A DNA stretch of 64,000 nt, from the NCBI RefSeq assembly GCF_035046485.1, contig NC_085137.1, positions 458,299,004-458,363,003 on the forward strand. The letters run 5' to 3'. The notes below the pieces were generated by a model. That model was not told the origin of the DNA. It was given only the letters and a program-made list of their open reading frames with translations, and did no database searches. Source of the stretch: Aedes albopictus (Eukaryota; Arthropoda; Insecta; Diptera; Culicidae). Shown piece by piece: positions 24,591 to 39,300 of the stretch. Every line of letters starts with the position of its first letter. Position 1 is the stretch's first letter. The position numbers and the translations under genes are program-made.

Positions 24591-25849
24591 AGGGGTTTGA
24601 CATAAACTGTCGGAAAACTGTCCAAAATGGGACCCCTTGCCCGAATGGTTCCACAACCTACATTCGATAAAAAGATTTTTTTCCAAGCACATTATTTATT
24701 CAACCTAATGATCCAGTACAACATCAGTTTCAATGAATGTTCCTCAAAGTGACACAACAAGCGTGCCATTTGCGATTGATTGAAATTGAAAGTTTCGCTT
24801 GGCTCAACGAAGCTCAACAAGAAACAAAACATTGTGCGATAAATGTACGTTAGGTACGATAAGCTCAGTCAGAAGATTGCTGTTTGTTACACTTTCTTTA
24901 GCAACAAATCACGTAGTTGTCGCTGTTGGCGGTTGTTGAGCTCACTGTGTCAGAGCCAGCTGCTCTCCAACCATCCATGGGGTGCTGTGGTGGTGTGCCT
25001 ATGAAGATAATCACAAAGCGGTGGAAATCGTGATTATGCTTGCCCGCCAGGTGAGCAATTTGCATTTATGCGCGCATGCTCTTGAAGATTTTCCCTCGTC
25101 GTCGGTCGCCGCTACCTACCATGCTGCCATCGGTATGTGTGGGGAAAACTGTCACAAACCCCGGAGCCATCACTGCACTGGGGAAGGAGGCACGAAGGTT
25201 GGACTTTTTAGCCGGTAAAGTGGCTCACGAGCATTGAACTTGACGGGCAACGAACGGCGCACGGCTCGCACAGAAGAAACAAGCTTGATCTAGGCCTGCT
25301 CCAGGTGTGAAAGTTGACGACACCGAGGAATACTTGTTGAGCGTGGGCTCTATCATTGACACAATCTTCGCTGGCATGGGGCAGCGATTGACAGCCGCCT
25401 TGGGAGGGGAAATCGTCGAATTTTTCAGCGCATCCTTAAGCCTCCTCTAATGCTATTTGACTTAAACATTTGAGATACCATGAACATAAAATACGAATTT
25501 GTGATCGTGACTTTCTAATGTATGGGGGTTGTCGTCTTCGACATGCCATCAACCGTTAGTGCTGAGCTCTGCCGAGCAGTGCGTGTGCATTTTAATGACT
25601 TGCCGCGATTAGGACAAGAATTTTCCTATTTTCAGAGTGCATTAGTGCATCCTAGATTTTCATGCCAACGCTTGCAACTAACGGGATAAAAACCCCTTTT
25701 GTAACTTTTGAGATGGGTGTGAGCATGTGAAACTGCAATTTTAGATTTTCTATGCATAAAATTTTTCCTGTTGGCATAACATATCAACTGACATAAATCG
25801 TTGGTATTTTATGAGTACTTTTTTGCTTTAAATGACCATCAGAGAGTAG
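24591..25849. other. unclassified unique-looking sequence
   Basis: About 1.26 kb of complex sequence after the heptamer array. A 78-codon plus-strand frame at 24982-25218 has no recognisable domain. No promoter, RNA gene or transposon ends seen. Confidence 0.35.
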
Positions 25850-26188
25850 CAGGAGCTCTCAGCGGCATTTCTAGGAGGTTCTAGGGAGTTACAGGCGATA
25901 TTGGGAGGTCTCAGAGGCGTTTGAGGGGGTCTGAGAGGCATTTCAGAGGGTCTCAGGGGTTCCAGGGAGTTCAGCAGAGGTGTTTCAAGGGTCTCAAGGG
26001 TGTTTTGGGGGGTCTCAGGGGCGTTTGAGGAGATCTCATGGGGTTCCAGGGGGTCTCAGGGGCTCTTTAGGAGGTCTTAAGGACATTCCAAGTGATTTTA
26101 GGGGAGTTTTGGGGAGTCCCAGTGAATTTTATGGAGTAGCTAGAGGGGGTACCATGAGGTCTCAGAAAGGCTGAGATCATAAGGAGAG
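25850..26188. repeat. degenerate GGTCTCAGGGGCGTTT repeat
   Basis: Irregular units of roughly 20-30 bases, close to GGTCTCAGGGGCGTTTGAG, forming the left genomic flank of the (TCTG)n array. A related G-rich degenerate block lies at 44133-44631. Confidence 0.7.
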
Positions 26189-27039
<851 letters not shown>

Positions 27040-27493
27040 TTTTTTTTTTTTTTTTTTTTTCCTCCCAACCTCCCCAGCAGAGAAAACCGATTGGAAAAAC
27101 TCTGCTACACCTTGGTGCCTCGATCCCCCTGGTACCACTGATATGCGACTGCTTCAGGGGGTGCAATGCGCTCATGCGCTCTTCTGCTACTGTGCTCATG
27201 CACTTTTTGTCGCTCCTAATCTATACTCATACACGTCTCGTATTTTGCTTACTCCGGTTGGTGTTGGCTCGCCATTAAGCGGACAACATGCTTAGTTTCA
27301 AATTTGTTATTCTACACGTTCTAATGTTAGTACCTAACATCGCCATTCAGCGACACATAGGTACAACATACACACAATTTGTTATTCTAATACCACGCAA
27401 GGCATTCGGATCCTACTAACTTGCTCCGAACGGTGTCCTCCCCGTGCCGCCGTTGCGCCATTTAGCACTCCAGCTTTCCGCGCACGACTCGTG

Positions 27494-27905
27494 TAGTCCC
27501 CGACGGTGGATCTACCCTACGCCGACAAAGAGTTCCCCGGCAGTGGAACATCTTCCGAAACCGTTTCTTCCCAGACAGGTGCCGAGGTCTCTCCTGCGAT
27601 TCCGGTTGGAGACTGGCTTCCGGTTCACAGGCGCCCCGACGACCAAATTCCGGTGCTTCTTCGCGATAGACTCGGTCTAGTCCCCGGCGGTGGCCCTAGC
27701 CTACTCCGACGGAGAAAAACCCCGGCGGTGGAAGTTCTCCCGATACCGATGTTTCTATCCCGACCAGTAAGGTGCCGAAGTCGGTCCGGCGATTCCGGTT
27801 GGTGGTGGACTTCCGGTTCACCGGCGCTCCGACGACCAAAAACCGGTGCCACGTTACGGACGACTCAGTCATGTCCCCGGCGGTGGATCATGCCTACCCG
27901 GATCG
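27494..27905 (-). repeat. tandem repeats in the 3' UTR of element A
   Basis: Two copies of a ~185-193-base unit begin with TAGTCCCCGRCGGTGG at 27494 and 27678, and a third partial copy begins with ATGTCCCCGGCGGTGG at 27871. Shared inner words include GCGATTCCGGTTGG, CTTCCGGTTCAC and CCGACGACCAAA. The unit lies entirely downstream of the ORF2 stop, within the 3' UTR (27061-27919). Confidence 0.75.
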
Positions 27906-27919
27906 CGTTCCGCCGCTCT

Positions 27920-30859
27920 CTAGTCTTCGCGCCACTTCCTCTGCAGCGCGGACAGCATCCTCGTTACTGCTCTGTCGACAGCGTTCCACGTGTTTTCATC
28001 GCGACACATCTCTTCGACAATGTTGTCGACTGTCACTCCGCCCAGCAAGACGCGAATTTCTTCGAACCTGGGGCATTCGAAAACGACATGTTCCGGTGAC
28101 TCCTCCACGTTAACACACTCCGGGCAAAAGGGCGAAAGAGCATGCCCAAACCGGTGCAGGTACTTCCTGAAGAAGCCATGGCCGGACAGGAACTGCGTCA
28201 GATGGAAGTTCACCTCCCCATGCTTCCTATTCACCCACGCTGACACGCTAGGGATAAGCCGGTGAGTCCACCTGCCATTCGCCGAATTGTCCCACTCTTG
28301 CTGCCATTTAGCCAACGAGTTCGCTCTGACGATATCTCTTACGCTCCTGGTACTTCTGCGTTGGTAGCATTCCACGTCTTCGGCGATGGTGATGCAAATG
28401 GGCATCATTCCCGCGATAACACATACTGCCTCCGTCGAAATGGTTCTGTACGCGCTGGCGACCCGAGTGGCCATGAGTCGGAATGCGCTGTCTAGCGCTC
28501 TTCGATTCCGCTTCGTACTCAGTGCTTCAGCCCATGCTGGGGCACCATACCTGAGTATTGAGCCTGCTACGCTCGCCAGAAGACGCCTCTTACTACTTCG
28601 TGGTCCCCCGACGTTCGGCATGATCGTCGCTATAGCATTGACAGCCTTCGCTGCCTTTCCGCAGGCGTAGTCAACGTGCTCCTTGAAGTTAAGTCGATCA
28701 TCGACCATCACTCCTAGATGCTTCAAAGCTCGTTTCGATGTGATAACATGCTCTCCGACTACGATCTCCATCGTTTGGACTGCTTTACAGTTGCTGACCA
28801 GAAGCACCTCCGTTTTGTGATGGGCAATCTGTAGCTTGACCCCAGTCATCCATCTTTCAACAGTGGACATTGATTCCGTCGCCAGCATTTCAACTTCTTC
28901 AAGAGTCTCTCCCATTACCGTCAACACGACGTCGTCTGCGAAGCCCACAATGACGACTCCTTTGGGAAGTTTTAACGACAGTACGCCGTTGTACATGGCA
29001 TTCCAGAGTGTTGGGCCTAGTATGGACCCTTGTGGAACACCTGCCGTTACTTCTATAGACCTCTGCCCTTCGTTGGTGTCGTACACCAGTACCCTGTTCT
29101 GGAAGTAGCTCCGTAAAATCTGGCACAGATAATCGGGAACCCGCATACTGTGTAGCGCTACGGCGATAGCCTCCCAGCTGGCACTATTAAACGCATTTTT
29201 GACGTCTATCGTTACCACAGCGCAGAATCGATCACCTCTCCGTTTTTTCTTGGACGCCTTCTGGGCATTCTCGATGACTACCCGAATCGCATCCACCGTC
29301 GATTTTCCCTTACGGAATCCGAATTGCATCGCTGACAGTCCCCTCTCACTTTCGACGTATTCTGTCAACCTGTTAAGGATGACCTTCTCTAACAGTTTTC
29401 CTAGGGTATCCAGCAGGCAGATCGGTCTATACGATCCTGGGTCCCCCGGCGGCTTTCCTGGTTTCGGTAGAAGCACCAACTTTTGAACCTTCCAACCGTT
29501 TGGGAAGTAGCCTTCATCCAGGCATTTTTGGAGCACCATCCTCATCATGTCCGGAAACGCCAATATCGCCGTTCTAACTGCTACGTTCGGGATCCCATCC
29601 GGACCGGGAGCTTTCCCGATCTTGAGCCCCTTCGCAATTACCAGCAACTCTGCATTGGATATCCGAGCACCTTCGTTGGGTTCTTCTGCATTCTCTGCGT
29701 ATGGTGTGGGAGGCCAAAACGTTGGGCCATGGTGCGGAAAAAGACCTTCCACGATCCTCCTTAGTTTGTCCGGGCACATTTCCACGGGTACTGCTGGACC
29801 TTTGAGCTTCGATACCACGATTCGGTACGCGTTGCCCCAGGGGTTGGCGTCGGCTTCTCGACACAACTCTTTGTAGCAGTTCGACTTACTCAGCCTTATC
29901 TCGCGTTTAAGAGCGGCTCGAGCTCCCCGAAAAACGGTTCGCCTTGCTTCTCTCTCAGCTTCATTTCTGGCCCTCTGGAAGCGTCTCCTAGCACGGAGGC
30001 AAGCAGCACGGAGGGTACTGATCGTCGCGTTCCACCAATACGCTGGCCGTCTTCTGTTTCTGGGCTCTATCTTCCTCGGCATTGCTATGTCGCATGCCGT
30101 AACAATCGCTTCCGTTAGTTCACCTGCATCAAGGGTTGCACCGTCGTATGGCCGCAGCGCCTCGACAAAGACTTCCTTATCGAACTCTTTTGTCTTCCAC
30201 CTTCGTTCGCATGTTCGCGTTCTCCTCGTCGAAGTAGAGGCTCGCTGGCCAATACTGTAGAGGATCGCCTGGTGATCACTGTTGGAATATTCCTCGCTGA
30301 CTCTCCAGTTCATGTCTTCCGTAAGCGACGGACTACAGAACGTAACATCGATGATGGATTCACGGCCGTCTCTGCGGAATGTGCTGGCCATACCATCGTT
30401 GCAAAGCCTCACATCCAGCTTCGCCAGGGCTTCCAGTAGGCTGTACCCCCTAGCATTGGTGAGCCTACTACCCCATTCCACGGCCCAGGCGTTGAAATCT
30501 CCTCCGATGACTACCGGCTTCCGCCCGACCAGCGTGTCCGTGAGTGCATCCAACATCCTGTTGTACTCTTCATCTGACCACCTTGGAGGTGCATAGCAAC
30601 TGCAAACGAAGACTCCATTAATTTTGGCAACCACAAAGCCTTCGTACGAACACTCGATCACTTCTTCAATGGGGAATCTACCCATCACCTGTATGGCCGC
30701 TATCTGGGATCTGTCCGTCACCCAATTGCCGTTCTCAGGGGGCACCCGATACGGCTCTGCGATGATTGCAACATCGCACTTAGTCTCTGTTGTCGACTGC
30801 CACAACAGTTGCTGTGCGACGTCGCAGTGATTGAGGTTGATTTGGGTTATCTCAATCAT
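27920..30859 (-). CDS. ORF2 of element A: endonuclease-reverse transcriptase, 979 aa
   Basis: Nicks target DNA and copies element RNA by target-primed reverse transcription. An APE-like endonuclease occupies residues 1-200: Glu35 in AEPYR, Asp121 and Asn123 in GDFNAW, Asp171 in IIDVTF and SDH at 194-196. The reverse transcriptase spans about 415-700: KAPGPDG at 416-422, Asp552 in VTIDVKNAF (motif A), GVPQGSILGP at 607-616 (motif B), FADD at 640-643 (catalytic motif C), then HHKTEV and LKHLGV. A C-terminal CX2CX8HX4C motif is at 912-929. No RNase H domain is seen, which favours R1 over LOA or I clades. The start codon overlaps the ORF1 stop as ATGA, suggesting stop-restart translation. The frame is intact and all key residues are present, so pol could be functional even though gag is disrupted. 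Confidence 0.85.
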   Translation of the reverse strand: MIEITQINLNHCDVAQQLLWQSTTETKCDVAIIAEPYRVPPENGNWVTDRSQIAAIQVMGRFPIEEVIECSYEGFVVAKINGVFVCSCYAPPRWSDEEYNRMLDALTDTLVGRKPVVIGGDFNAWAVEWGSRLTNARGYSLLEALAKLDVRLCNDGMASTFRRDGRESIIDVTFCSPSLTEDMNWRVSEEYSNSDHQAILYSIGQRASTSTRRTRTCERRWKTKEFDKEVFVEALRPYDGATLDAGELTEAIVTACDIAMPRKIEPRNRRRPAYWWNATISTLRAACLRARRRFQRARNEAEREARRTVFRGARAALKREIRLSKSNCYKELCREADANPWGNAYRIVVSKLKGPAVPVEMCPDKLRRIVEGLFPHHGPTFWPPTPYAENAEEPNEGARISNAELLVIAKGLKIGKAPGPDGIPNVAVRTAILAFPDMMRMVLQKCLDEGYFPNGWKVQKLVLLPKPGKPPGDPGSYRPICLLDTLGKLLEKVILNRLTEYVESERGLSAMQFGFRKGKSTVDAIRVVIENAQKASKKKRRGDRFCAVVTIDVKNAFNSASWEAIAVALHSMRVPDYLCQILRSYFQNRVLVYDTNEGQRSIEVTAGVPQGSILGPTLWNAMYNGVLSLKLPKGVVIVGFADDVVLTVMGETLEEVEMLATESMSTVERWMTGVKLQIAHHKTEVLLVSNCKAVQTMEIVVGEHVITSKRALKHLGVMVDDRLNFKEHVDYACGKAAKAVNAIATIMPNVGGPRSSKRRLLASVAGSILRYGAPAWAEALSTKRNRRALDSAFRLMATRVASAYRTISTEAVCVIAGMMPICITIAEDVECYQRRSTRSVRDIVRANSLAKWQQEWDNSANGRWTHRLIPSVSAWVNRKHGEVNFHLTQFLSGHGFFRKYLHRFGHALSPFCPECVNVEESPEHVVFECPRFEEIRVLLGGVTVDNIVEEMCRDENTWNAVDRAVTRMLSALQRKWRED

Positions 30860-33800
30860 TGTTGACCTGCCATCGCCTTTTTATAGGCCGGGCACTTAAA
30901 GCCTCCCGTCTTATGGTCGTTTCCGTCCTCCGGCTTACACAGCATGCACTTGGGTTGGCTCGTGCAGTCCCGAGCAACGTGGCCGTTTCCACCGCAACTC
31001 CAGCATCGTCCGGACCTGTCGGGGCCCTTGCAATTTCTCGCCTGATGACCAAATTCCATGCATTTAAAGCATCGCTCCATTTGTTTGGTCGCTCGGGGAG
31101 CCAGTCGCAACGAGCACTCCGCCCATCGAATTTTTACCTTGCCAGTTGCTACCAGCTTATTGGCAATATCCACAGGCAATCGGATTGCCGCCGTCTGAGT
31201 GCCTCCATACGACTTCCTTATCCGAATCACCATCGGTCCTTCGACGTTGCACTGCTCCTTCAATGCGCGTTTCAGATCATCTTCTGTCGTGATCTCGTCC
31301 AGATCCTTGACTTCAACCACCGCTTCCTGTGATAAGGCTCTCACATTGGCCTCGTTCTCCAGCGATTTGGCAACGAGCTCCCTGAACGCCGAGCTCTTAA
31401 CCGTCGGATCCTTCTTGAGCTCGAACAGCATCTCTCCTTTTTGGGTGCGTCTGGTCTTCACTACGTTTTCGCCCAACACCTTCAACTCCGGGTCCTCCTG
31501 CAGTTTCCTAAGCAGAGCAGCGTACGTCGTCTTGTCCTTCGCCTCAACGCACAATGGTCCGAATCCACGTTTTAGCAGGAAAAAAATCCGTATCTCTGTT
31601 TTCGTTTATTTTAGGCATTTGGTGTCTTCAGAGAAGTTGTTTGCATTTGTTTGCTGCATCTTTTCCAAAAAATTTTGATTAGGGTGGTCCGCATCTTAAC
31701 TCAAATCTGGAATAGAACTTTTAAATTTCAAGTCATACGCGATCGAGTTCTTCAGCAAAGTTGTAGGCAATGCTATTTTGAGCAACTTTGCCGAATACGC
31801 CGTTTATCTAGCTCTTAATTTGAACATAGTAGGTCAATTTTAATTTTTACCTTAGGGTGGGCCACCCAAAAACGGTTTTTTCGCAATATCTTTTTTATTT
31901 GATTTTTTTCGAAGATGTGAGCTTCGGAGCATTTAAAGAGCAAGTAATGAGGCATATTTGTTCTGAACATTGCACGTTGCTAGGTCTTGTCATTCAAATG
32001 TTATGGGGAATTTTGACTTAAAATCAACGATGTCTTCAAATGCTTATATCTCTAGGAGCTAGTAAAATAAAAAAAGTTCTTTAAGCGGCATTTGGAAGGT
32101 CACATATAAAGCCAAATTTGTAGCAAATATTACAAGAACGTTATTTTTCAAATTGGAATAAATCGACTCCAAAAATCCCCTTAAAAAGTGAAAAAACTAC
32201 TTATAACTCATACAATTTCATAGATAGAGTCAAACTGTCTTCGGAAAGAATGTAGGTTTTTACCATGCCTACAAGTTTCCCATACACGATTTTCTTGCAA
32301 AACGTGAAACAAAAGCTTGAAATTGATAATTTGATTTTTAGGGGTACATGCTATGTTTTTCTAGGAAATCAGAACGATTATATTCTTTAAAAACAAATTA
32401 TCAATTTCAAGCTTTTGTTTCACGTTTTACAAAAAAGTCGTGTATGGAAAACTTTTAGGTATGGTGAAAACCCACATTTTTTCCGAAGACAGTTTGACTT
32501 TATCTTTAAAATTGTATGAGTAATAAGTAGTTTTTCGATTTTTTAAGGGGATTTTTGGAGTCGATTTATTCCAATTTAAAAAATAACGTTCTTGTAATAT
32601 TTTCTCCACATTTGGCTTTATATGTGACCTTCCAAATGCCGCTTAAAGAACTTTTTTTATTTTACCAGCTCCATGCGATATAAGCATTTGAAGACATTAA
32701 TGTTTTTAAGTCAAAATTGCCCATAACATATGAATGACAAGATCTAGCAACATGCAATGTTCAGAACAAATATGCGTCATTACTTGATCTTCAAATGCTC
32801 CGAAGCTCACATCTTCGAAAAAAATCAAATAAAAAAGTTATTGCAAAAAAACCGTTTTTGAGGGGCTCACCCTAAGTCAAAACTTAAAATTGACCTACTA
32901 TGTTCAAATTAAGAGCTAGATAAACAGCGTATTCAGCAAAGTTGCTCGAAATAGCATTGCCTACAACTTTTCTGACGAACTCGATCGCGTATGACTGAAA
33001 ATTAAAAAAATATTTTTCAGATTTGAGTTAGGACGAGGACCACCCTAATCAAAAATTTTTGGAAAAGATGCAGCAAACAAATGCAAACAACTTCTCTGAA
33101 GACACCATACGTCTAAAATTAACGAAAACAGAGATACGGATTTTTTTCCTGCTAAAACGTGGATTCGGACCATTGTGCAACGATCAATGCATCGCCCTTC
33201 TTCCTCTCCCTAGGAGGCCGCTGGGTTTCTTTCTTCTTCTGTTCCTTCTTCTTTTCTTCCTTCTTCTTATCTTCTTTCTCCTTTCGCTTTTTCTTCTTCT
33301 TCGCCTGCTGGTTCTCCACAGTGCGCCATCCATCATCACTCCGATTGCTGGCACGCTCCCGTTCGCTTCTCTGTTTCTTCGGGACTTCCTCTTCTCCTGG
33401 CGTGTCCCTGCCTCGTTTCTCTGAGCGAGTACTCCGGTGGCTCCTCGGCGTCTCCATGTTTTCAGCCGTAGGTCTATCCGTGGCTTCCGCCAGAGACTTC
33501 TCGGCTGTTTCCACTCTCAGCTTGAGCGCCTTCTGATCGCGTTCCGCAACTGTAACGGCAGACTTGATGCTCGTCACTAGTTGCTTGATCTTCAGGTGAA
33601 CGTTGTGCTTGTCTTTGGCAAACTCGTACAACTCGTTCACCCTTCTCCTTACTTCGAACAAGCTCGACTCTTGAGCTGTGCCGCTGTTCGAGTTCGGTGT
33701 AAGCACTCGCTGATTCAGGAATGCTAGCTCCCGTTGGCTTCCTTGAGGCTCGCTCCGTATCGCGCTACTACTCGTTCTCGCAGCAGTTTCCAGCGGCGTC

Positions 33801-33883
33801 ACTGGTGATCGCTGCATCATTCCACTTCTTCTGAACGCGTCCGCGTTCTCTCCAACTACTTCGGTATAATTTGATGTCTCCAT
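30856..33883 (-). pseudogene. ORF1 (gag-like) of element A, split by a Transib-like insertion
   Basis: ORF1 proteins of R1-clade elements bind the element RNA and form the ribonucleoprotein. Here the frame starts at 33883, runs to about 33178, and resumes at 31549 to stop at 30856; the 1628-bp insertion at 31550-33177 lies between. The N-terminal piece (about 235 aa) ends in a lysine-rich tract (KKKKKRKEKEDKKKEEKKK). The C-terminal piece (about 231 aa) holds three knuckles: CX2CX4HX4C at CFKCMEFGHQARNC and CWSCGGNGHVARDC, then a variant starting CMLC. Ignoring the insertion and one copy of the 5-base duplication, the two pieces are in the same frame across D-A-L-I-V-E-A-K, matching gag of element B in layout. 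As it stands the gene is broken. Confidence 0.85.
31550..33177. mobile_element. Transib-like foldback element inserted in gag of element A
   Basis: A 1628-bp insertion with termini CACAATGG and CCATTGTG and a 5-bp direct repeat CAACG on each side (31545-31549 and 33178-33182). The arms are inverted copies of about 780 bases around a ~60-base loop (about 32334-32393). No transposase is encoded. Transib elements are known for 5-bp target duplications and CACWRTG termini, the same heptamer as RAG recombination signals, so this is most likely a non-autonomous Transib. The in-frame empty site in gag independently fixes both boundaries. Confidence 0.85.
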
Positions 33884-35653
<1,770 letters not shown>

Positions 35654-36371
35654 TTTTTTTTTTTTTCCTTCTAAACCATAGGGGGATAATCTGCTCAACA
35701 GACACCCTAACAGAAGGTTAGGGTAGTGTAGGTTTGACAGGCCGTCTTCTACAACAAAAGTAAAATCCAGGACTACTCTTTCCTCGTACCCACTAAACCA
35801 TTCCTATGGTCGCCAAACCCTACGTCTCTCCGGAACCACCAAGAAGGTATTGCTTCAGAGAGGGGCTAGTGCACATCGCACCCACAAGGTTAGCTGCGTA
35901 GCCTGCAGCAACGAACATCGATGACTCGCTTTGGAGAGTCCATCACGGTAGCATGCTGGCGCTTAGCCAGTTTCCCGAGTGGTCCTCGCCACTCCCTTTG
36001 TCCTCGGAAGGCGGGCAGAGTCAACCCCGCCCGCGCCCTACTGCTGAGCGGACATCAAGAACTGATGCCCACATGCAACCCGATCTGACCTGCCCGCAAA
36101 GGAAGGGTATCACTACCCTTCAGGCCCTATCAGATGCATCCGTAGGTTGCTGACGGCAGGGTCTCCACCTGCCCCGACCCTTGCCAGGGACCCCTTTCCA
36201 ACCGCGGGCTTGGATCCAACCCAGTAGACCGACGCCACGACAGCACCGCTACCGGGACTTCCTCTCCGCGGCCACTTAATCATTGTAAGGGTCGATCTCG
36301 ACCGCAGGGCACCGGTATGACCTACGAAGCCGACTCCGAACCCCTGGACCACCTCTTGTACTGCATCTGGA

Positions 36372-39300
36372 CTAGCCATTCTCCGAGTCCACGCGCCACC
36401 TCCTCTGTAGCTCCCAGACGATGTGGGTAATAGCCGTTGAAACGGCGTTCCAGCCAAACTCATCCCTACACATCCTCTGGACCAAGTTGTCCGGAGTTGT
36501 GTCCTCCCCGCATGTGGCAAGCATGCGGTCACGCATTGTGCGAAAACGCGGGCACACGAACAAAACGTGTTCCGCAGTTTCCTCTGAACCATTGCACACT
36601 GGGCATTCGGGAGAATCCGCATGCCCGAAACGGTGTAGATACTGTCGGAAGCAACCATGACCTGTAAGGACCTGTGTCAGGTGGAATGTGACTTCCCCAT
36701 GGCGCCTATTAATCCAACTATCTACCCTCGGTATCAACCTATAGGTCCACCTTCCTTTGGTGGAACTGTCCCACGCGCGCTGCCATTTGACCATAGAGGC
36801 CATCCTGACAGTCCTGCGTATGCCTCTTGTGCCGCGCATTTCGAAGCACTCCATGTCCTCACTGATAAGAATGCTGATAGGCACCATACCAGTAATGACG
36901 CAGAGAGCGTCGTGTGACACGGTACGGTACGCGCTCGCAACCCTCAGGCACATGAGCCTGTAAGTACTTTCCAGCTTCCGTCGGTAGCATTTAGTACTTA
37001 GCGCGGTGCCCCACGCCGGGCCGCCATACCTAAGTATGGATGTAGCAACACTAGCCAGAAGCTTGCGCTTACTGGCGTACACCGCAGAGCTATTGGACAT
37101 CATCCGGGACAGTGCCGCAATAGCTGTGGAGGCTCTTTTACAGGCATAATCGACGTGGCTACCGAAGGTAAGCTTATCGTCGATCATCACGCCCAAGTGT
37201 TTGACGGAGCGCTTTGACAGGATAGTACAGTCTCCTACACTGATCTCCGTCTGCTGCTCCGACTTCAGGTTGTTAACAACCGTCACCTCTGTCTTGTGGT
37301 GAGCCAGCTCCAGTTTCCTGGACCGCATCCACGCCTCCACAACCTTAATCGAGTGGTTGGTAGTCAACTTTACCTCCTCGATCGTTTCACCGTAGACTTC
37401 GAGCGTAATGTCGTCGGCAAATCCGACAATCACCACTCCCACTGGATACTCTAACCTCAACACCTCGTCGTACATGACATTCCATAACACCGGACCCAGG
37501 ATGGAACCTTGCGGGACTCCTGAGGTTATGTGAAAGCACTTCCGACCCACCTCCGTGTCGTAGACTAGTACACGATTCTGAAAGTAACTTCCGAGAATCT
37601 TGTACAGGTACTCCGGTATCCCCAGACGCAAGAGCGCATCGGCAATAGCAGACCAGCTGGCGCTATTAAACGCATTCCTTACATCCAGAGTCACTACCGC
37701 GCAAAAGCGAATTCCCCTCCTCTTAGGCTCGAGTGCTTTCTCGGCGGTTTTTGTAACCGACAAGATAGCGTCTACGGTGGACCTCCCCTTCCGGAAGCCG
37801 TACTGGTTACTCGAAAGACCATTTTCGCCCTCGGTGAACCGCAACATTCTATTGAGGATGATCTTTTCGAGCACCTTCCCCGCCGTGTCAATCAAGCATA
37901 TTGGTCTATATGCCGACGGGTCTCCGGGTGGTTTCCCCGCCTTTGGCAATAGTACCAGGCTCTGCCTCTTCCAAGCTTCTGGGAAAACTCCCTCGTCCAG
38001 GCAGTTCTGCATAGCAGACCTGAACATCTCGGGAGCCTCTGCAATAGCTACTTTTAAGGCCAAGTTCGGAACTCAGTCCGGACCTGGGGCCTTACCTACG
38101 CTAAGGGACTTAGCTATCCCCGCAAGTTCCACATCGGCGACCCTCTCCTCATCGCCAGCCCCAGTCCCCGGCTGTCCTACGAAAGGAGGCCAAGGACTAG
38201 GATCATGACGCGGAAAAAGTCCTCCAATGATCCCCTCCAACATCTCTGGAGATTGCTCTGTAGGAGCCATCACACCTCTCGTCTTGGCCATAACGATCCT
38301 GTAGGCGTCACCCCACGGGTTCGTATTGGCACTCTGACAGAGACCCTCAAAGCAGGTCTTTTTGCTTGCTCTTATCTCGGTCTTAAGCGCGGCTTTTTCA
38401 GCGGCGAACACCACCCGCCGTTCGTTTCGCTCTTCCTCTGATCGTGCTCGCTGCATCCGCCGCCTAGCCCGTAGGCAGGCGCGGCGCAGGTCCGCAATCG
38501 CGTCGGTCCACCAGTAAGCCGGTGGCCTCCCATTTCTAGGGTGGACTCGCCTAGGCATGGTCGCATCACACGCACGTGAGAGCACCGCTACCAGCTCGTC
38601 GCCGTCTAAACCGATTAAGTTTCGCTCACGGCGGAGCGCCTCCCTAAATACCCCTTCGTCGAAATATGATGTCTTCCACCTGCGAGGGCTTGGCCTTGGC
38701 CTAGCCGCCTCTTCTTCTATCCGCTGTCTGCTGTTATTGTAGTCGATACTGTAGCGAACCGCCAGGTGGTCGCTGTGAGTGTAGCCATCATCTACTCTCC
38801 AGTTCGAACTACTTGTTAGGCCAGGACTACAAAAGGTCACGTCAATAATTGACTCCGCTCCGTTTCGACTAAAGGTACTCTTGGTACCGACATTAGCCAA
38901 GTCGACATCTAAGATGGCCAGTGTTTCTAGCAGGATCTGACCCCGCTGGTTCGTGAAACGGCTTCCCCATTCCACGGCCCAGGCATTAAAGTCGCCCGCT
39001 ATTACCACCGGCCTTCGCCCTGTTAGCACGGTCGTTAAGCGGTCCAGCATTTGCGTGAACTGCTCGATCGGCCACCGCGGAGGCGCATAACAGCTACAGA
39101 AGAAGACCCCGTTTACTTTGGCGACCACGAAGCCCTCATAGGTAGTAGACACCAACTCCTGAACGGGGTATTTACCCGTCGTCCATATCGCCGCCATTTT
39201 TCTGGTCCCATCCGCGACCCAGTTGCCGTTGCCGGCGGGTACTCGGTATGGGTCCGATATGATGGCGATATCCGTCTCCCACTCAGAAACTGCCTGACAA

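Noticed and set aside
27444..30830. Plus-strand frames opposite ORF2 of element A (up to 197 codons)
   Set aside because: Antisense shadows of a clear pol gene and its 3' UTR. The same holds at 36421-40895 for element B.
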